From: an uncultured Propionibacteriaceae bacterium
Lineage (GTDB): Bacteria; Actinomycetota; Actinomycetes; Propionibacteriales; Propionibacteriaceae
Assembly (NCBI GenBank): GCA_936924635.1
Contig: CAKZHP010000139.1
Location: 1-33,752 of the forward strand
Length of the DNA stretch: 33,752 nt
Direction: 5' to 3'
Within the stretch, counting starts at the first letter, position 1; every line of letters starts with the position of its first letter. This document shows positions 33,233 to 33,752 of this stretch, piece by piece. Position numbers and translations under genes: made by a program. The notes beneath the pieces are model-generated. The model searched no databases and was not told the DNA's origin. It saw nothing but the letters and a program-made list of their open reading frames with translations.

Positions 33233-33629
33233 GTTGCGATCCTCGCCCCCTCCGAAGAGGGGGCGCCACCTGGAACCTCGGCCGGGGTAACAACGACCAC
33301 GACGTGTTGCGATCCTCGCCCCCTCCGAAGAGGGGGCGCCACACGGCCTCCTGCACCCCGGCGAGGACGGGGGACTGTGGTTGCGATCCTCGCCCCCTCC
33401 GAAGAGGGGGCGCCACCCCGGTGGGGCACCCTCGGCCAGCTGGCCGCGGCGTTGCGATCCTCGCCCCCTCCGAAGAGGGGGCGCCACCCCCGGGCGCCGC
33501 GGCGCAGGTGGCGGCGTACAAGTTGCGATCCTCGCCCCCTCCGAAGAGGGGGCGCCACCGCAAGACGACCGTCCCGTGGCTCATGAACCCAGAGTTGCGA
33601 TCCTCGCCCCTCCGAAGAGGGGGCGCCAC

Positions 33630-33736
33630 ACCTCGATCAGGTACGGCGCGATCGTCTCACCGGTGTTGCGATCCTCGCCCCCTCCGAAGAGGGGGCGCCA
33701 CACCTCGATCAGGTACGGCGCGATCGTCTCACCGGT
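33630..33736. repeat. Tandem duplicated CRISPR spacer (44 and 45)
   Basis: Spacers 33630-33664 and 33702-33736 are identical 35-mers at the right edge of the window. The repeat to their left (33594-33629) lacks one C of the stem. Confidence 0.92.
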
Positions 33737-33752
33737 GTTGCGATCCTCGCCC

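Larger units (their letters stand above)
30444..33752 (-). CRISPR. CRISPR array, 46 repeats visible, continuing past the right edge
   Basis: Repeats of 37 nt begin GTTGCGATCCTCG and end GGGGGCGCCAC on the plus strand, spaced by 45 spacers of 33-38 nt. Repeat starts run from 30444, 30519, 30594 and 30668 to 33665, plus a 16-nt partial at 33737. Positions 12-20 and 25-33 form a 9-bp stem around a 4-nt loop. Repeats 1-7 have G14/C31, repeat 8 (30964) has G14/G31, and repeats 9-46 have C14/G31. Repeats 1, 2 and 7 carry extra changes; repeats 7 and 44 are 36 nt. I infer minus-strand transcription. On that strand the loop is TTCG closed by C-G, and the repeat ends ATCGCAAC, close to the ATTGAAAC-type crRNA handle of many type I and III systems. 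The degenerate end (left) would be leader-distal. The subtype cannot be set because no cas gene is in the window. Confidence 0.97.

Noticed and set aside
31369..33586. Long ORFs through the CRISPR array (up to ~590 codons) with repeating PPPKRGRH or PLRRGGAT motifs
   Set aside because: They arise because the GC-rich 37-nt repeat has no stop codons in most frames; the repeat-spacer periodicity explains them fully.
30444..33752. Type II (Cas9) array with tracrRNA
   Set aside because: No anti-repeat outside the array in this window. The repeat has a strong internal hairpin and an ATCGCAAC end, which fits Cas6-processed systems better.

Overview
The window is about 33.7 kb of a high-GC actinobacterial chromosome. 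The evidence is strongly GC-biased codon use, good AGGAG-type ribosome sites mixed with starts that look leaderless (TAnnnT six or seven bases before ATG/GTG), Ser/Thr/Pro/Ala-rich secreted proteins and lipoproteins, a SigE-type sigma factor relic and LGFP repeats. A Propionibacteriales-like organism is my best guess, but no rRNA or ribosomal protein gene is present to fix it. No transposase, integrase, tRNA or rRNA was seen.

Layout, left to right. 1-5.7 kb: the 3' part of an unrecognised proline-rich protein, a glycerophosphodiester phosphodiesterase, a lipoprotein, and divergently a secreted LGFP-repeat/M15 cell-wall peptidase. 5.7-11.3 kb: an exact 30-bp palindrome, an M3 oligopeptidase, and a MacB/LolD-like ABC ATPase with its FtsX-type permease. 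11.4-13.7 kb: a tightly overlapping operon of lipoprotein, beta-hydroxyacid dehydrogenase and PIG-L deacetylase. 13.7-18.0 kb: type II NADH dehydrogenase, divergent from a small HTH protein coupled to a VWA protein, then a rhomboid-fold protein lacking the catalytic His and a transglutaminase-like protein. 18.1-20.9 kb: a flavin/PNPOx-fold protein, a short GNAT, a paired SMR (Gdx-type) exporter under a guanidine-III riboswitch, and an APH-fold kinase. 21.0-23.2 kb: two small unknown genes, the second behind an apparently leaderless 8-codon upstream ORF, then dnaB. 23.2-25.2 kb: a DnaA-box-like cluster, then a frameshifted sigma/membrane-partner operon. 25.2-28.2 kb: the copper module csoR-copZ-copA. 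28.6-29.9 kb: a secreted DUF348/G5/RlpA-like protein. 30.44 kb to the right edge: a large CRISPR array (46 repeats counting one cut by the edge, 45 spacers), with no cas gene in the window.

The CRISPR array is the most striking part. Its 37-nt repeats form a 9-bp stem with a 4-nt loop. The left-most (old) repeats carry a G-C pair at stem position 3, the main body carries C-G, and exactly one repeat between the two blocks (30964-31000) has one arm of each kind. The array thus appears to record, in order, a mutation and its compensation. Tetraloop identity, the 3' end of the repeat, repeat decay on the left and a pair of related spacers aligned flush at one end all suggest transcription leftward from a leader beyond the right edge. 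One spacer encodes the conserved N-terminal motif of HK97-type phage prohead proteases, so tailed phages are a likely target.

Other regulatory structure includes the guanidine-III aptamer with a plausible start-codon-blocking switch, a CsoR-like site over the csoR promoter, repeated TCTCAGG elements around the RlpA-like gene promoter, and a strong local preference for CGTACG that seems to override codon choice.
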